DNA of 64,000 nt, from positions 10,616-74,615 of the forward strand of contig SFDP01000024.1 in assembly GCA_004558185.1 (NCBI GenBank). The letters run 5' to 3'. Of this stretch, positions 52,238 to 61,275 are shown piece after piece. The notes below the pieces were generated by a model. The model was not told the DNA's origin. It saw only the letters and a program-made list of their open reading frames with translations, and made no database searches. The stretch's first letter is position 1. Every line of letters begins with the position of its first letter. The translations under genes and the position numbers were made by a program. The stretch is from Lachnospiraceae bacterium (GTDB taxonomy: Bacteria; Bacillota; Clostridia; Lachnospirales; Lachnospiraceae).

Positions 52238-52250
52238 ACGGTTTTGTCAA
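52222..52250 (-). promoter_or_regulatory. consensus promoter of the GntR-ABC operon
   Basis: On the minus strand TTGACA, 17 bases, TATATA. The -35 box matches the consensus and the -10 box differs by one base. The -10 box and spacer lie in the operator palindromes, so a bound repressor would block polymerase. Confidence 0.85.
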
Positions 52251-52278
52251 TAGGTTTTATTGCGTATTTTGATTTCTA

Positions 52279-53151
52279 CTATTTACCGCATCCCGAGCAC
52301 AGTCCGTAGCCGGTAGGTGTTGCTGCGCATCCACCTAAAGCAGTTTCACGCAATTCTGCAGGCATCTTTTTTCCTACCATATACATAGCCGCAATCATCT
52401 CATCCAGTGGGATAAGCTGATCAATACCGGAAAGTGCAATTTCTGCCGCAATCAATGCATTGGCTACACCGGCTGCATTGCGATTCTGGCAAGGACATTC
52501 TACCAACCCTCTTACCGGGTCACAGACCAGACCAAGCATATTCATGAGAACCGTACTGGCCGCATTCAGACACTGCTCTGGTGTACCTCCCATCAGTTCC
52601 ACAGCCGCAGAAGCCGCCATAGCAGATGCGACCCCTACCTCGGCCTGACATCCCCCTACTGCGCCTGCAACAGTTGCGTTACGCATAGCAAGGTAGCCAA
52701 TGGCTCCTGCATTAAATAAAGCATCCACGAGACGATCATCGGATATATGATACTCATCCTGAAGAGCCAGCAAAAGGCCGGGGACTATCCCCGATGAGCC
52801 GGCAGTAGGTGCTGCCACGATCAGGCCCATGGAGGCGTTGACCTCTAGTATCCCCATCGCATAGGTTAGCCCCTTACCAAGGATATTACCACAGATATCC
52901 TTCCCTTTTGCCCGATGTACGCTCAGTCTTTTTGCTTCGCCTCCAATAAGGTCTCCCATGGATTTCCTGGGATTTTTCACAGCCGCTATAGCAGACTGAC
53001 GCATAACATCCAGCACGTGCTGCATACGGTAGCAGATTGAATCAACTGTAGTTTCTCCCAGACTGCATTCCCGCTGCTTCATCGCATGGGAAATCTGTAT
53101 CTGATTCTTATTGCATAAATCCAGAAGCTCTTCAGCATTTCTAAAATCCAT
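52279..53151 (-). CDS. sdaAA: L-serine dehydratase, iron-sulfur type, alpha subunit
   Basis: A 290-residue subunit of the [4Fe-4S] serine ammonia-lyase that converts L-serine to pyruvate and ammonia. Cluster and family segments visible are PTAGSSGIVPGLLLAL, GAVGGCQAEVGVASAMAAS, GLVCDPVRGLVECPCQNRN and the terminal CSGCGK. Start at the third codon ATG (53151), which is better spaced from AGGAG than the ATG at 53157. It follows the beta subunit gene by 32 bases. A DAACS-type transporter is encoded upstream. Confidence 0.95.
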   Translation of the reverse strand: MDFRNAEELLDLCNKNQIQISHAMKQRECSLGETTVDSICYRMQHVLDVMRQSAIAAVKNPRKSMGDLIGGEAKRLSVHRAKGKDICGNILGKGLTYAMGILEVNASMGLIVAAPTAGSSGIVPGLLLALQDEYHISDDRLVDALFNAGAIGYLAMRNATVAGAVGGCQAEVGVASAMAASAAVELMGGTPEQCLNAASTVLMNMLGLVCDPVRGLVECPCQNRNAAGVANALIAAEIALSGIDQLIPLDEMIAAMYMVGKKMPAELRETALGGCAATPTGYGLCSGCGK

Positions 53152-53183
53152 TTTCATTCTCCTTCTTCCTTATTTCTTTACAG

Positions 53184-53846
53184 CTACACTATCATTACAT
53201 CAGATACATAGCTATTTTGCTGGATTTTAGCTGCAATGTCCACAGGCAGTTGATTATCCGATTCTACAATCGTATAGGCAGTATGCCCTTTCGCTTCCCT
53301 GAAAATCCTCATAAACGCAATATTCACACTGCTGTCACTAAGACATTTCGTAATATGGGCAGCTACACCCGGTTTATCACGATGTATGACGATTACAGCA
53401 CTATATTCACCTGTAAAATCCACTTCCACCTGGTTGATCCGCACGATACGCACCTTGCCGCCCCCCAGAGACTCTCCACGTACAGTCATCTCCCGGTCAC
53501 CGGAGCTGAGCATATGAATATCCACCGTATTCGGATATATATCCATATCTTTCTTGTCGATCTTAAAAGAAAACTCCAATCCTCGTTCCTGTGCAATATG
53601 AAAGGAATCACAGATCCTGGTATCATCCGTTGAAAATCCCATAATTCCTCCTAACAGAGCACGATCTGTGCCGTGTCCCTGATAAGTTCTGGCAAAAGAG
53701 CCATAAAGAGTAAACTCCACCTTCTTTACAGCTCCTCCAATCATTTTCTGCGCCAGAAATGCGATCTGTGCAGTACCTGCCGTATGGGAACTGGAAGGGC
53801 CAATCATAATGGGCCCTAAAACATCGAATACACTAATAAATGACAT
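53184..53846 (-). CDS. sdaAB: L-serine dehydratase, iron-sulfur type, beta subunit
   Basis: A 220-residue subunit. The N-terminal domain has DVLGPIMIGPSSSHTAGTAQIA, and a C-terminal ACT domain has VIVIHRDKPGVAAHITKCLSDSSVNIAFMRIFREA, which may bind serine for regulation. It pairs with the alpha subunit. Start is uncertain: the ATG at 53846 (MSFISVF) fits the family best and has GGGGA upstream, while another ATG at 53858 is in frame. It lies 35 bases after the transporter gene. Confidence 0.93.
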   Translation of the reverse strand: MSFISVFDVLGPIMIGPSSSHTAGTAQIAFLAQKMIGGAVKKVEFTLYGSFARTYQGHGTDRALLGGIMGFSTDDTRICDSFHIAQERGLEFSFKIDKKDMDIYPNTVDIHMLSSGDREMTVRGESLGGGKVRIVRINQVEVDFTGEYSAVIVIHRDKPGVAAHITKCLSDSSVNIAFMRIFREAKGHTAYTIVESDNQLPVDIAAKIQQNSYVSDVMIV

Positions 53847-53881
53847 ATTAATCCCCATTCTAAAGCGTTTCACTCAGTTTC

Positions 53882-55102
53882 CTAAAGTACGTTTTTATCT
53901 TTCAAGATAAATTTTTTGTAAATCGTGTCTATAATTACACCTATAGCATTGTCCCCGCAGACGTTGCAAGCCGTTCCAAAGGAATCCTGTGTTATATAAA
54001 GCGCTACCATAATTGCACAGATAGGCCCTTCCGGATCACCGGCAACTGTTCCGAATATCATGTACAGGAAAGGAAGTGCCGTCATAATAGAACCGCCTGG
54101 AGCGCCTGGGGAAGCCACCATGGCAACACCCAGTGTCATAATAAAAGGAAGAACCGTCACCAGACTGATAGGTATCTGGTTCATCAGACAGACTGCCGTA
54201 GCACAGGCAGAAATTGTAATCATAGAGCCTGCCATATGAATGTTGGCACAAAGCGGCACAACAAAATTTCGAATCTGTTCACAAATCCCATCTGCTGCTG
54301 CACACTCCAGATTAACAGGGATGGTTGCTGCTGATGACTGGGTTCCCAGAGCTGTAGTATACCCGGGAATCTGATTTTTAATCAATGTTAGTGGATTCTT
54401 TTTACCTACAATGCCTGCCATAATAAACTGAAGCAGGATGCAAATCAGATGCATAAGAATCACTACCAAAAAAACCTTCCATAGAATACTTAATACAGCA
54501 AATGTCTTACCTGATTTTGTCATGTCCACAAATGTTCCACAGATATACAGAGGCAGCAGTGGGATAATGATAGTATGCAGTACCTTATCAATAATCTTTG
54601 AAAAATCCTTCATGGTATTATACAGCGTATCCCCAATGTCCCTGCCGCGCATACCCGATAGGCAAAGCCCAAGGATAAATGCAAGCACAACCGCTGACAT
54701 AGTATCCAGAAGAGGTGGAATGGCCAAACTGAAGTAAGATTCTACAGAAACCCCAGCAGTAGCAGCAATCTGTTCCAGTGCCCCTTCACTCATGAAATGC
54801 GGAAATAGTGCAGAAGATACCAGATAGGAGCAGGATCCGGCAATCAGAGTCGAACTGTAGGCCAGTGCCACAGTAATCAGAAGGAGCTTCCCGGCTCCCT
54901 GTGACAAATCTGCAATTCCCATTGTTACATAAGCTAAAATCATCAGTGGAATAACAAATTTGAGGAATGAACTGAAAAATCCTGACAGTGTCACAACCAA
55001 CCGACAAACCTCTTCTGGTAAAAACTGCCCAATCAGAATACCTGCAATAATTGCCATAAACAATTTCGGTACAAGTCCCAGTTTAAATTTCTTTATCTCC
55101 AT
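53882..55102 (-). CDS. dicarboxylate/amino acid:cation symporter (DAACS family)
   Basis: A 406-residue transporter with about eight helices and two re-entrant loops. Family motifs visible are LGTQSSAATIPVNLECA (the serine-rich hairpin) and ASPGAPGGSIMTALPF, plus the conserved Asn-containing end CNVCGDNAIGVIIDTIY. DAACS proteins take up acidic amino acids, dicarboxylates or serine/threonine with Na+. Its place ahead of the serine dehydratase genes suggests serine. It starts at the ATG at 55102 after AAGGGG. The TTG at 55123 is less likely. A LysR gene is divergent. Confidence 0.9.
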   Translation of the reverse strand: MEIKKFKLGLVPKLFMAIIAGILIGQFLPEEVCRLVVTLSGFFSSFLKFVIPLMILAYVTMGIADLSQGAGKLLLITVALAYSSTLIAGSCSYLVSSALFPHFMSEGALEQIAATAGVSVESYFSLAIPPLLDTMSAVVLAFILGLCLSGMRGRDIGDTLYNTMKDFSKIIDKVLHTIIIPLLPLYICGTFVDMTKSGKTFAVLSILWKVFLVVILMHLICILLQFIMAGIVGKKNPLTLIKNQIPGYTTALGTQSSAATIPVNLECAAADGICEQIRNFVVPLCANIHMAGSMITISACATAVCLMNQIPISLVTVLPFIMTLGVAMVASPGAPGGSIMTALPFLYMIFGTVAGDPEGPICAIMVALYITQDSFGTACNVCGDNAIGVIIDTIYKKFILKDKNVL

Positions 55103-55190
55103 TTTTAATTTCCCCTTCTCCAATAACCTATTTTCGTTTGTATGGATTTTAATAGTTACTTGTATTATTTTATTTAGTGCACATTTTCCC

Positions 55191-55219
55191 TTGACGTCTT
55201 GGTAACGTCATTATATCAT
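55191..55219 (+). promoter_or_regulatory. possible LysR promoter with overlapping dyad
   Basis: TTGACG, 17 bases, TATCAT upstream of the LysR gene. The dyad GACGT-CTTGGTA-ACGTC at 55193-55209 overlaps the -35 box. Such interrupted dyads in a divergent region are typical of LysR binding sites that control both genes. Confidence 0.45.
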
Positions 55220-55294
55220 AGCATTATACACAAATTAAATTCATGGATTTTATATATGTATTGAAATTTTTTAATAATAGGATTTGAAATCGAA

Positions 55295-56176
55295 ATGGAA
55301 ATTCGTCAGCTTGTTACATTTATCAAAGTAGCTCAGCTTCAAAGTTTTTCAAAAGCAGCAGAAAATCTTGGATACTCTCAGTCTGCGGTTACCGTACAGA
55401 TCCGCCTTCTGGAAGAAGACCTGAATACCAAACTGTTTGATAGAATCGGCAAACACATCACCCTTACCGCTCAGGGGCAGGAGTTCCTTACCTATGCTTA
55501 CAGCATCCTCAATGAAATCAACAAAGCTAAACTTTCCCTCAATGATGATACAGAGTTGAACAAGCCTCTCCACATCGGCACGATAGAGTCCCTCTGCTTT
55601 TCAAAATTACCTCCCATTCTCAGCTATTTCCGCGAAAACTACCCCAAAGTAGCTATTCGCATCACTACTGCATCGCCAGAAGAACTGATCGAAATGATGG
55701 AACATAACCAGTTGGATCTAATTTACATACTTGATGAACCCAAATACAATAATAATTGGAACAAAGTCATGGAAGTCAGGGAAAATATTGTTTTCGTGGC
55801 CTCATCAACATCTGAGCCGGCAGATATTCATCGGCTGACGTTGGGAAAGCTCTTGGAGTACCCTTTCTTTCTTACAGAAAAAAACGCCAACTACCGTCAT
55901 GCCCTTGATCATTACCTGGCTTCCAGAAAAATGATCATGTCTCCCTTCCTGGAAATCAGTAATACGGAATTTATCATAAAAATGCTTTCAGAAAGCAACG
56001 GCATCTCCTTCCTGCCTTATTTTACTGTTCGAAAAAGCGTGGAAGAAGGCAAGCTCACTCTCCTTGAAGTAGACAGCTTTCATGTCTCCATGTACCGTCA
56101 GATTTTCTATCATAAGGATAAATGGATGACCAGGGAAATGGCAGAATTTATTCGACTGGCAGAAGAAATAAGATGA
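55295..56176 (+). CDS. LysR-family transcriptional regulator
   Basis: A 293-residue regulator. The N-terminal HTH (MEIRQLVTFIKVAQLQSFSKAAENLGYSQSAVTVQIRLLEE, residues 1-41) is followed by a periplasmic-binding-type effector domain. It is divergent from the transporter and serine dehydratase genes, separated by 192 bases with a dyad, so it probably controls them and itself. The effector is unknown, with serine or a related amino acid a reasonable guess. The start has only a weak ribosome binding site. Confidence 0.92.
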   Translation: MEIRQLVTFIKVAQLQSFSKAAENLGYSQSAVTVQIRLLEEDLNTKLFDRIGKHITLTAQGQEFLTYAYSILNEINKAKLSLNDDTELNKPLHIGTIESLCFSKLPPILSYFRENYPKVAIRITTASPEELIEMMEHNQLDLIYILDEPKYNNNWNKVMEVRENIVFVASSTSEPADIHRLTLGKLLEYPFFLTEKNANYRHALDHYLASRKMIMSPFLEISNTEFIIKMLSESNGISFLPYFTVRKSVEEGKLTLLEVDSFHVSMYRQIFYHKDKWMTREMAEFIRLAEEIR

Positions 56177-56285
56177 TAGAAAACAGATACTCCGGTTTTA
56201 GCAATAGCCCCATAACAGGTAATTTCTAAACTCAAATATGCTGATAGTTATCCTCACCCAATGAGGCGAATGGTTGGAACGGATT

Positions 56286-56320
56286 TGAAAAATACTCCTT
56301 TACCGTATTTTCACCTTTTT
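56286..56320. terminator. weak terminator between convergent genes
   Basis: TGAAAAATAC pairs imperfectly with GTATTTTCA across a nine-base loop, followed by CCTTTTT on the plus strand. It lies 110 bases after the LysR stop and 39 bases from the end of the kinase gene. Confidence 0.4.
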
Positions 56321-56358
56321 CTTAATGTTTCTATAGTCAAGAAAATATGAGTTGCAAA

Positions 56359-57678
56359 TCACCCATGAATCATAACCTTGGCAGTAAATACTCCCTTCGT
56401 ATATGTAAAAGAATTCGCACCACCGTTTTTTTCAGAAATACGGCGGACAGACTGAATTCCAACGCCATTTCCCTTACGCTTTGTGGACAGAAAAACACCA
56501 TCTTTCATGCGTACTTCTCCATCAAAACTGTTCTCCACTTGTATTAACAACAGGCTGTTCTTATGCATATAGGCTTCTACCTTGATTTCTCTTTTTGGCA
56601 CTGCCGTTTTTATGCTTGCTTCCAAGGCATTCTCCAAAAGATTGGAAATTACAAGACACATATCTATTTCATCTACCAGAATTTGAGGCGGTAAATCTAT
56701 CCTGGCATGGAACGGAATGTTTTGTCGTTTTGCCATTTCATAGTAGTAACCGATCACGCTGTCTGCAGCTCTGTTTTCACAAAATTGCATATCCAGATTC
56801 GGGATTCTGTTCTCTGCTCCGAAGAGATATTCTTTTATTTTTTCCAACTCCCCGGCTTCTGCCATAACAGAAAGCTGGCGAAAGTGATGTCTCATATCGT
56901 GCTTTGCCTGCCTTACTTCTTCGATTGCCATGCGCAGATTATCGTACCGCTCCTGCTGCATAGACAGAAAATGATTTTCCTGTTGCAACTTAGCATTTCG
57001 ATTCAAGCTATTTGCCGCCAAAATAAACATGATATAAAACAAAACAAGCAGTACCAGCAAAACCAGACTAATTACAATGTATCCCTGCAACACTCGTCCT
57101 GTGTATAAAGTATTCGGATATGTTGGAATCATAAACAGATTCAATGCAATAAACACTAACGGCAATATCCAGAACACATACCAGGTTTGGGCAAAATTTT
57201 CGTCTTCGATTATTGTTCGTACGTCATGAGTAGCAGGATAATATGCAATTACAACAGCCCCCCAGCAAATGGCATTGTAAATAATACCACCCATCAGAGA
57301 AAACCATAATTCATTTTCTGTCGAATGATGATGAACAATCAGCATGGCATTGATTGCTCTGGACAAACTGTTGATACAGGAAAATACCCCACAGACAGAA
57401 AGTGCCACACTGAAGGATTTCCACAACGAAACTTGAATCGTTCTTGTATATACCAAAACAGCAATTAACATTGCAATAACCAAAAAGAGAGATGTAGAAA
57501 TATTCAACTGAAAGCTGATGCAGGCACCCAGTATGGAGATGAGCAAAAGCAACGGCAGCATCCAGCCTGCAAGTTTTACAGGTGATTGCTTTAAATAAGA
57601 TCTGACTGGAAAATAAGCAAGCAAAATACCCGGTATCACTACAGAAATTTCAAGCATGGGCCGCAGTATATTCTCCAT
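56359..57678 (-). CDS. AgrC-like GHKL sensor histidine kinase
   Basis: A 439-residue kinase. The N-terminal half has six or seven membrane helices (about residues 10-225), then a coiled coil with QQERYDNLRMAIEEVRQAKHDMRHHF, whose His in KHDMRHH is the likely phosphorylation site. A GHKL ATPase domain follows with LVISNLLENALEAS and GNGVGIQSVRRI. This is the LytTR-partnered quorum-type kinase class. It overlaps its response regulator gene by 40 bases. The partner is truncated (57639-58124), so the signalling pair appears broken. No AgrB or AgrD gene was seen. Confidence 0.88.
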   Translation of the reverse strand: MENILRPMLEISVVIPGILLAYFPVRSYLKQSPVKLAGWMLPLLLLISILGACISFQLNISTSLFLVIAMLIAVLVYTRTIQVSLWKSFSVALSVCGVFSCINSLSRAINAMLIVHHHSTENELWFSLMGGIIYNAICWGAVVIAYYPATHDVRTIIEDENFAQTWYVFWILPLVFIALNLFMIPTYPNTLYTGRVLQGYIVISLVLLVLLVLFYIMFILAANSLNRNAKLQQENHFLSMQQERYDNLRMAIEEVRQAKHDMRHHFRQLSVMAEAGELEKIKEYLFGAENRIPNLDMQFCENRAADSVIGYYYEMAKRQNIPFHARIDLPPQILVDEIDMCLVISNLLENALEASIKTAVPKREIKVEAYMHKNSLLLIQVENSFDGEVRMKDGVFLSTKRKGNGVGIQSVRRISEKNGGANSFTYTKGVFTAKVMIHG

Positions 57679-58124
57679 TTATATATGCCCCCTTTGAAAC
57701 AGAAAATCCATAAATGTCTGACGGCAGTTTTCAAAAGTCCGTAATTGACAAGAACTCTGCTCCCCTCATCCATGACAAAAGCTGCATCATCAAAATCGGC
57801 AGCGTGTTCCATATTGACAATCACACCACGGCTACAAAGGAAAAATCGTCTATCTTTTCTAAGTGGTGCAGCAAATTCCCCGAAAGTCTGTCTGGTAATC
57901 AATTTCTTTTGGGTTGCTGTATGAATATGTATCATGTGGGAAAGATGCTCCGCATACACAATATCTTGGAAATGCAGTCGCACCTCACTGCCGCTAACTT
58001 TCACCTGAATATAATTATCCGGCTTCGGGATACGGGAAATGATTTCATCCATTAACTGGCGAATATCGTCTTCTGTATAGGGCTTCACAAGATAGTGCAT
58101 AGCACGAACCTGAAACCCTTCCAA
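57639..58124 (-). pseudogene. response regulator fragment, LytTR domain without receiver
   Basis: The frame begins inside a receiver domain: the first recognisable residues are DRQALEGFQVRAMHYLVKPY, which is the end of a REC domain with the conserved Lys-Pro. A LytTR DNA-binding domain follows (KPDNYIQVKVSGSEVRLHF, then LITRQTFGEF and FFLCSRGVIVNM). About 90 N-terminal residues with the phospho-acceptor Asp are missing. A stop lies 13 codons upstream of the TTG at 58124, and there is no ribosome binding site. Homology ends around 58125-58145, where a plus-strand gene fragment begins. It is a deletion remnant, not a normal short gene. Confidence 0.8.
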
Positions 58125-59833
58125 TGCTTGGCGGTCTTGCCATTCGGGATATCAATTCGGAATATACAACGACTTTGGGATATTTTTCTCCTACAGAGCA
58201 TGACGGCGGCAGATATGCAATCCAAAGTTCCTATTCTTTCATCGATGCGGATAACAGACTCGTGTGTCCCACCAGTAATAATCATGTTCTGATACTGAAA
58301 GCTACGGACAGTGACGGGAACGTACTTCCTGTATTTGAAAAAGTGTTAGACATCGATATCAAGACTTTGGCAGAAGCAGCTCTGGGCAAAACTCTGGATC
58401 AAAATTTGTTATCTATTGTATTTGATTATGAAGGAAATCTGTGGTTTGCCACCGGTGGTTTTCGCATCTATCCGGATCGTATGCAACAGGGTGTGATGGG
58501 GTATATTACCTGCGATGCCATTAATACGATCCTTGACGGCGAGGAAGTGGATCTGGCAAAAGAAGTATTCGTTTATGGACTAACCCCCGGCGAAGGTGCA
58601 GAAAATGGTATTGCTTCCTGCAAAGAGGGGGCGGTCATCCTTACAAATCAAAACTGCTATCTGCTCAACGCCGATAATGGAGTGGAAGTAGTTTGGCAAA
58701 CTCCTTATGAAAGTGTTGGCGCAAAATGCAGCGTGGAAGGAGACGAAACTACAGGCGGTGGTCTTGCCTGGGGAGGAGGCAGCTCTCCTTCATTAACACC
58801 GAACCTTGTAATGATTACAGATAATCAGAATCTGGTAAATCTACTTGCTTTAGATATTAAAACCGGTGAAGTGGTTGCAAGTATGCCTGTACTCGATGAA
58901 TTACCAAAGGGAATGCAGGTATCCGTCGAAAATTCTGTCATTGTATACGATAACGGTGCAGGTACGGTAAGTACCATCGTATGCAACTGGTTCGGTGCAG
59001 GCAGTGCCAATCTGTCCAAAGCCGACAACGACTCTTCTGTTCAAAGCTATGACAATCTCTACGATGCGAATTGGATTGCCAAAGGTAACCGCATGATTCT
59101 GCCCGGTGTGGAACGGGTGGATACGCTCAAAACCCCAAACGGTTATGAGATGAAGAGTATCTGGTGTAGAAATGATTTACGGGACACCTCTATGTTGAAG
59201 CTCTCCACCGCAACTGGCTATATTTATGGCTATGTACAGGATATAGACAGCGGTATGTGGCAGTATATCATTCTGGACTTTGAGACAGGACAGACAGTCT
59301 TTACTATGGATGTTTCTGAGCATTACGGATATAACAATATGGCTATCGGAATGTATGCAGGCAACAGCGGCAATGCTCTGTACTGTCCAACCGGCTATCT
59401 GGAATTGCTTAGATTGCAGGATCGATTTGTCTATCTGCCTGAAATGCCATACCGTAATGTCGATCTAGACAAGGCAAACCGAAATGTCCTGAGCCAGGAT
59501 ACCTTTATGCAAAACGGTGGGCAGGGCAGTGTTATTGGCTGGCTTAATACAATTACAGTCGAAAATGTGCATCCGAATACAACGGTTGCCATCCGCATGA
59601 ACAGCCTGAGCGGAAATGCCGGAGAGCTGAAACTGTACGCTTACAGCGATGATGGCAAACTGGTGGAGGTTCCGAAAGAGCAGTGGCATATCCAGCAGGA
59701 AGATGGAACAATTCCTACCACATTATCTACTGATACACTCTATGAGATCCATGTTTCGGTGGAAGATAATGGTGCATACGATTTGAGTAGCATAGAAAAG
59801 GAAATCACAATTTCTGTAGTACTTGGCAGATAA
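58124..59833 (+). pseudogene. large propeller-like secreted protein, N-terminus lost
   Basis: An open frame of 569 codons with beta-rich, repeated segments such as LVNLLALDIKTGEVVASMPV, YIILDFETGQTVFTMDV and IVFDYEGNLWFATGG, resembling PQQ/WD-type propeller blades. A C-terminal beta domain follows. There is no signal peptide. The frame enters at GGLAIRDINSEYTTTLGY, with a stop six codons before the ATG at 58124 and no ribosome binding site. It abuts the truncated response regulator head-to-head. The 5' ends of both genes, and the region between them, seem to have been deleted together. The remainder is uninterrupted. Function unknown. Confidence 0.65.
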
Positions 59834-59857
59834 ATACGTTTTTGTAAAATGTACGGC

Positions 59858-59904
59858 CGCTCTCGTTACTGATCAATAATTAAGAGGTAACGAGAGCGTA
59901 TTTT
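59858..59904 (+). terminator. intrinsic terminator after propeller gene
   Basis: A perfect 12-bp stem (CGCTCTCGTTAC / GTAACGAGAGCG) with a 17-base loop, followed by TATTTTG, 24 bases after the stop. Confidence 0.75.
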
Positions 59905-59955
59905 GTAGACAGGTTTTTATGAACTTTTTAAGGCTCTTTCCAAATCAAGGGGCTG

Positions 59956-60213
59956 TCAGTTAAACCGGGTATCAGCAAGTTGTTCATTATAATAGCATCT
60001 TGCCAGCAAAACAGCACCTACATAAGGCTCTGCCTTGGGCACTGTCAATTCCATTCCGTTTGCTTCAAGCAGTTTCACAAAGGGATTCATGATCACATCT
60101 CCGACTTTGAAAATACCGCTCGAACAGGATACCATACATTTTCGACCATCAAAGATTTTTTTCTTGACACCATAGATAATGTCATAGAGTTCTTTTGCCG
60201 CCTGTTCATAAAA
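59956..60213 (-). pseudogene. C-terminal fragment of BadF/BadG-type sugar kinase
   Basis: About 85 codons. The stretch CSSGIFKVGDVIMNPF, followed by PKAEPYVGAVLLARCY, matches the C-terminal end of BadF/BadG-type ATPases, the group of N-acetylglucosamine-type kinases (usually about 300 residues). The open frame continues upstream to 60321, but the DNA before about 60213 encodes solute-binding protein in another frame, so homology to the kinase begins near FYEQAAKELYDII. The kinase N-terminus with the phosphate-binding motifs is absent. Confidence 0.7.
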
Positions 60214-61106
60214 CACCGTTAAAAAGCATTGCTGTATTTCCTGCAAAAAAATCGGTTCTGTAAGCTTCATCAGAATCCCCACCCGGTCCGAAGCTTGCTG
60301 CATCAATTTTCTGTAAAACATTTTTTTGTATAAATTCCAGAGAATCTTTAATATGCATCATTAAAGCTTTCTACTGTTTTTCCATTCAGGTAAAATGCTC
60401 TGGAAACTTGGCTTCTCTGAGAATAACCTGCAAGAAGAATGTTTGTCGGCCAGCCGGCATTAAGACCAAACGGAATAATACCTGCTGCAGCCAATTCATC
60501 TACCGCTGTATCAAATTCTGCCCACGTTTCCCATTCAGAAGGTACTTTTGCTCCTGCTTTTACGAATAATGCTTCATTATACCAGAATCCGACAGCTTCA
60601 ATCTGTTCACGAACAGAATAAACATTCCCCTCCTCTGTAAGGTTTTGGTCATAGCAAACTCCGACACCTGCTTTAAACGCTGCATCTTGATCCAGATATG
60701 GTTTCAAATCAAGGATCGCACCTGCTGCTGACGCCACCGGGGTAATGTCCCATCCCCCGAAGTCAGCAATATCATAAAATGTACCTGCACCTAAATCATT
60801 CAATGCTGTGTTGTAAATCCCCTCTGCACCTGATTCATCTGCAACAATTATGAAATTGAATTCATCAGCATGTGCATCAGCAAACTCCTGATAGATTGCA
60901 CGCATTTCGGCCGCTGCCGGCCATTCGGCTTCATCATGATAATAGCCATGAGTAAATGTGATTGTAGGAATCTCGCTTTCGATTGTCTGAGGTTCTTCTT
61001 TTGCTGCAGACTCTCCACCCGTTTCTTGACTTTGTCCGCCACAGCCAATTATCACAGATGCAGCTAAAGCTGTGCCAATTAATAAGCTAATAATTTTCTT
61101 TTTCAT
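60206..61106 (-). pseudogene. sugar ABC transporter binding lipoprotein, frameshifted and truncated
   Basis: The 5' part is a normal family 1 solute-binding lipoprotein: signal peptide ending SVIIGCGG, then IPTITFTHGYYHDEAEWPA. The frame stops after VESFNDAY at 60348. The next frame continues the same protein: IKDSLEFIQKNVLQKI, then PGGDSDEAYRTDFFAGNTAMLFNGV, ending at a TGA at 60206-60208. So one small frameshift near 60348-60356 breaks the gene. The last third is lost where the sequence joins the kinase fragment. No permease genes remain. AGGAGG precedes the start. Confidence 0.8.
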
Positions 61107-61223
61107 AGATTTTCCCTCCTAGAGACTTTGTATATGAAGTTTAGCATTCGGAGGGTAAATAGCAGAATAAACAAAACCTTTTGTTTTCCGTACTTTTTTA
61201 TCCAGATTCTCTTTAATCATGAA

Positions 61224-61265
61224 AAAATGCACTTTTTTGAATTTTCAGTCAAAAAAGTGCATTTT
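61224..61265 (-). terminator. terminator after solute-binding lipoprotein gene
   Basis: AAAATGCACTTTTTTGA pairs with TCAAAAAAGTGCATTTT around an eight-base loop, with a T-run beyond it on the minus strand. It lies 10 bases after the gene stop. Confidence 0.85.
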
Positions 61266-61275
61266 ATAAATCATC

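Noticed and set aside
52173..52250. Longer N-terminus of the first GntR-operon ATPase
   Set aside because: It would overlay the promoter and operator; the GTG at 52172 has a proper ribosome binding site.
56177..56358. Autoinducer-peptide gene near the AgrC-like kinase
   Set aside because: No short ORF with a cysteine-containing AgrD-like core and no AgrB-like gene was found nearby.
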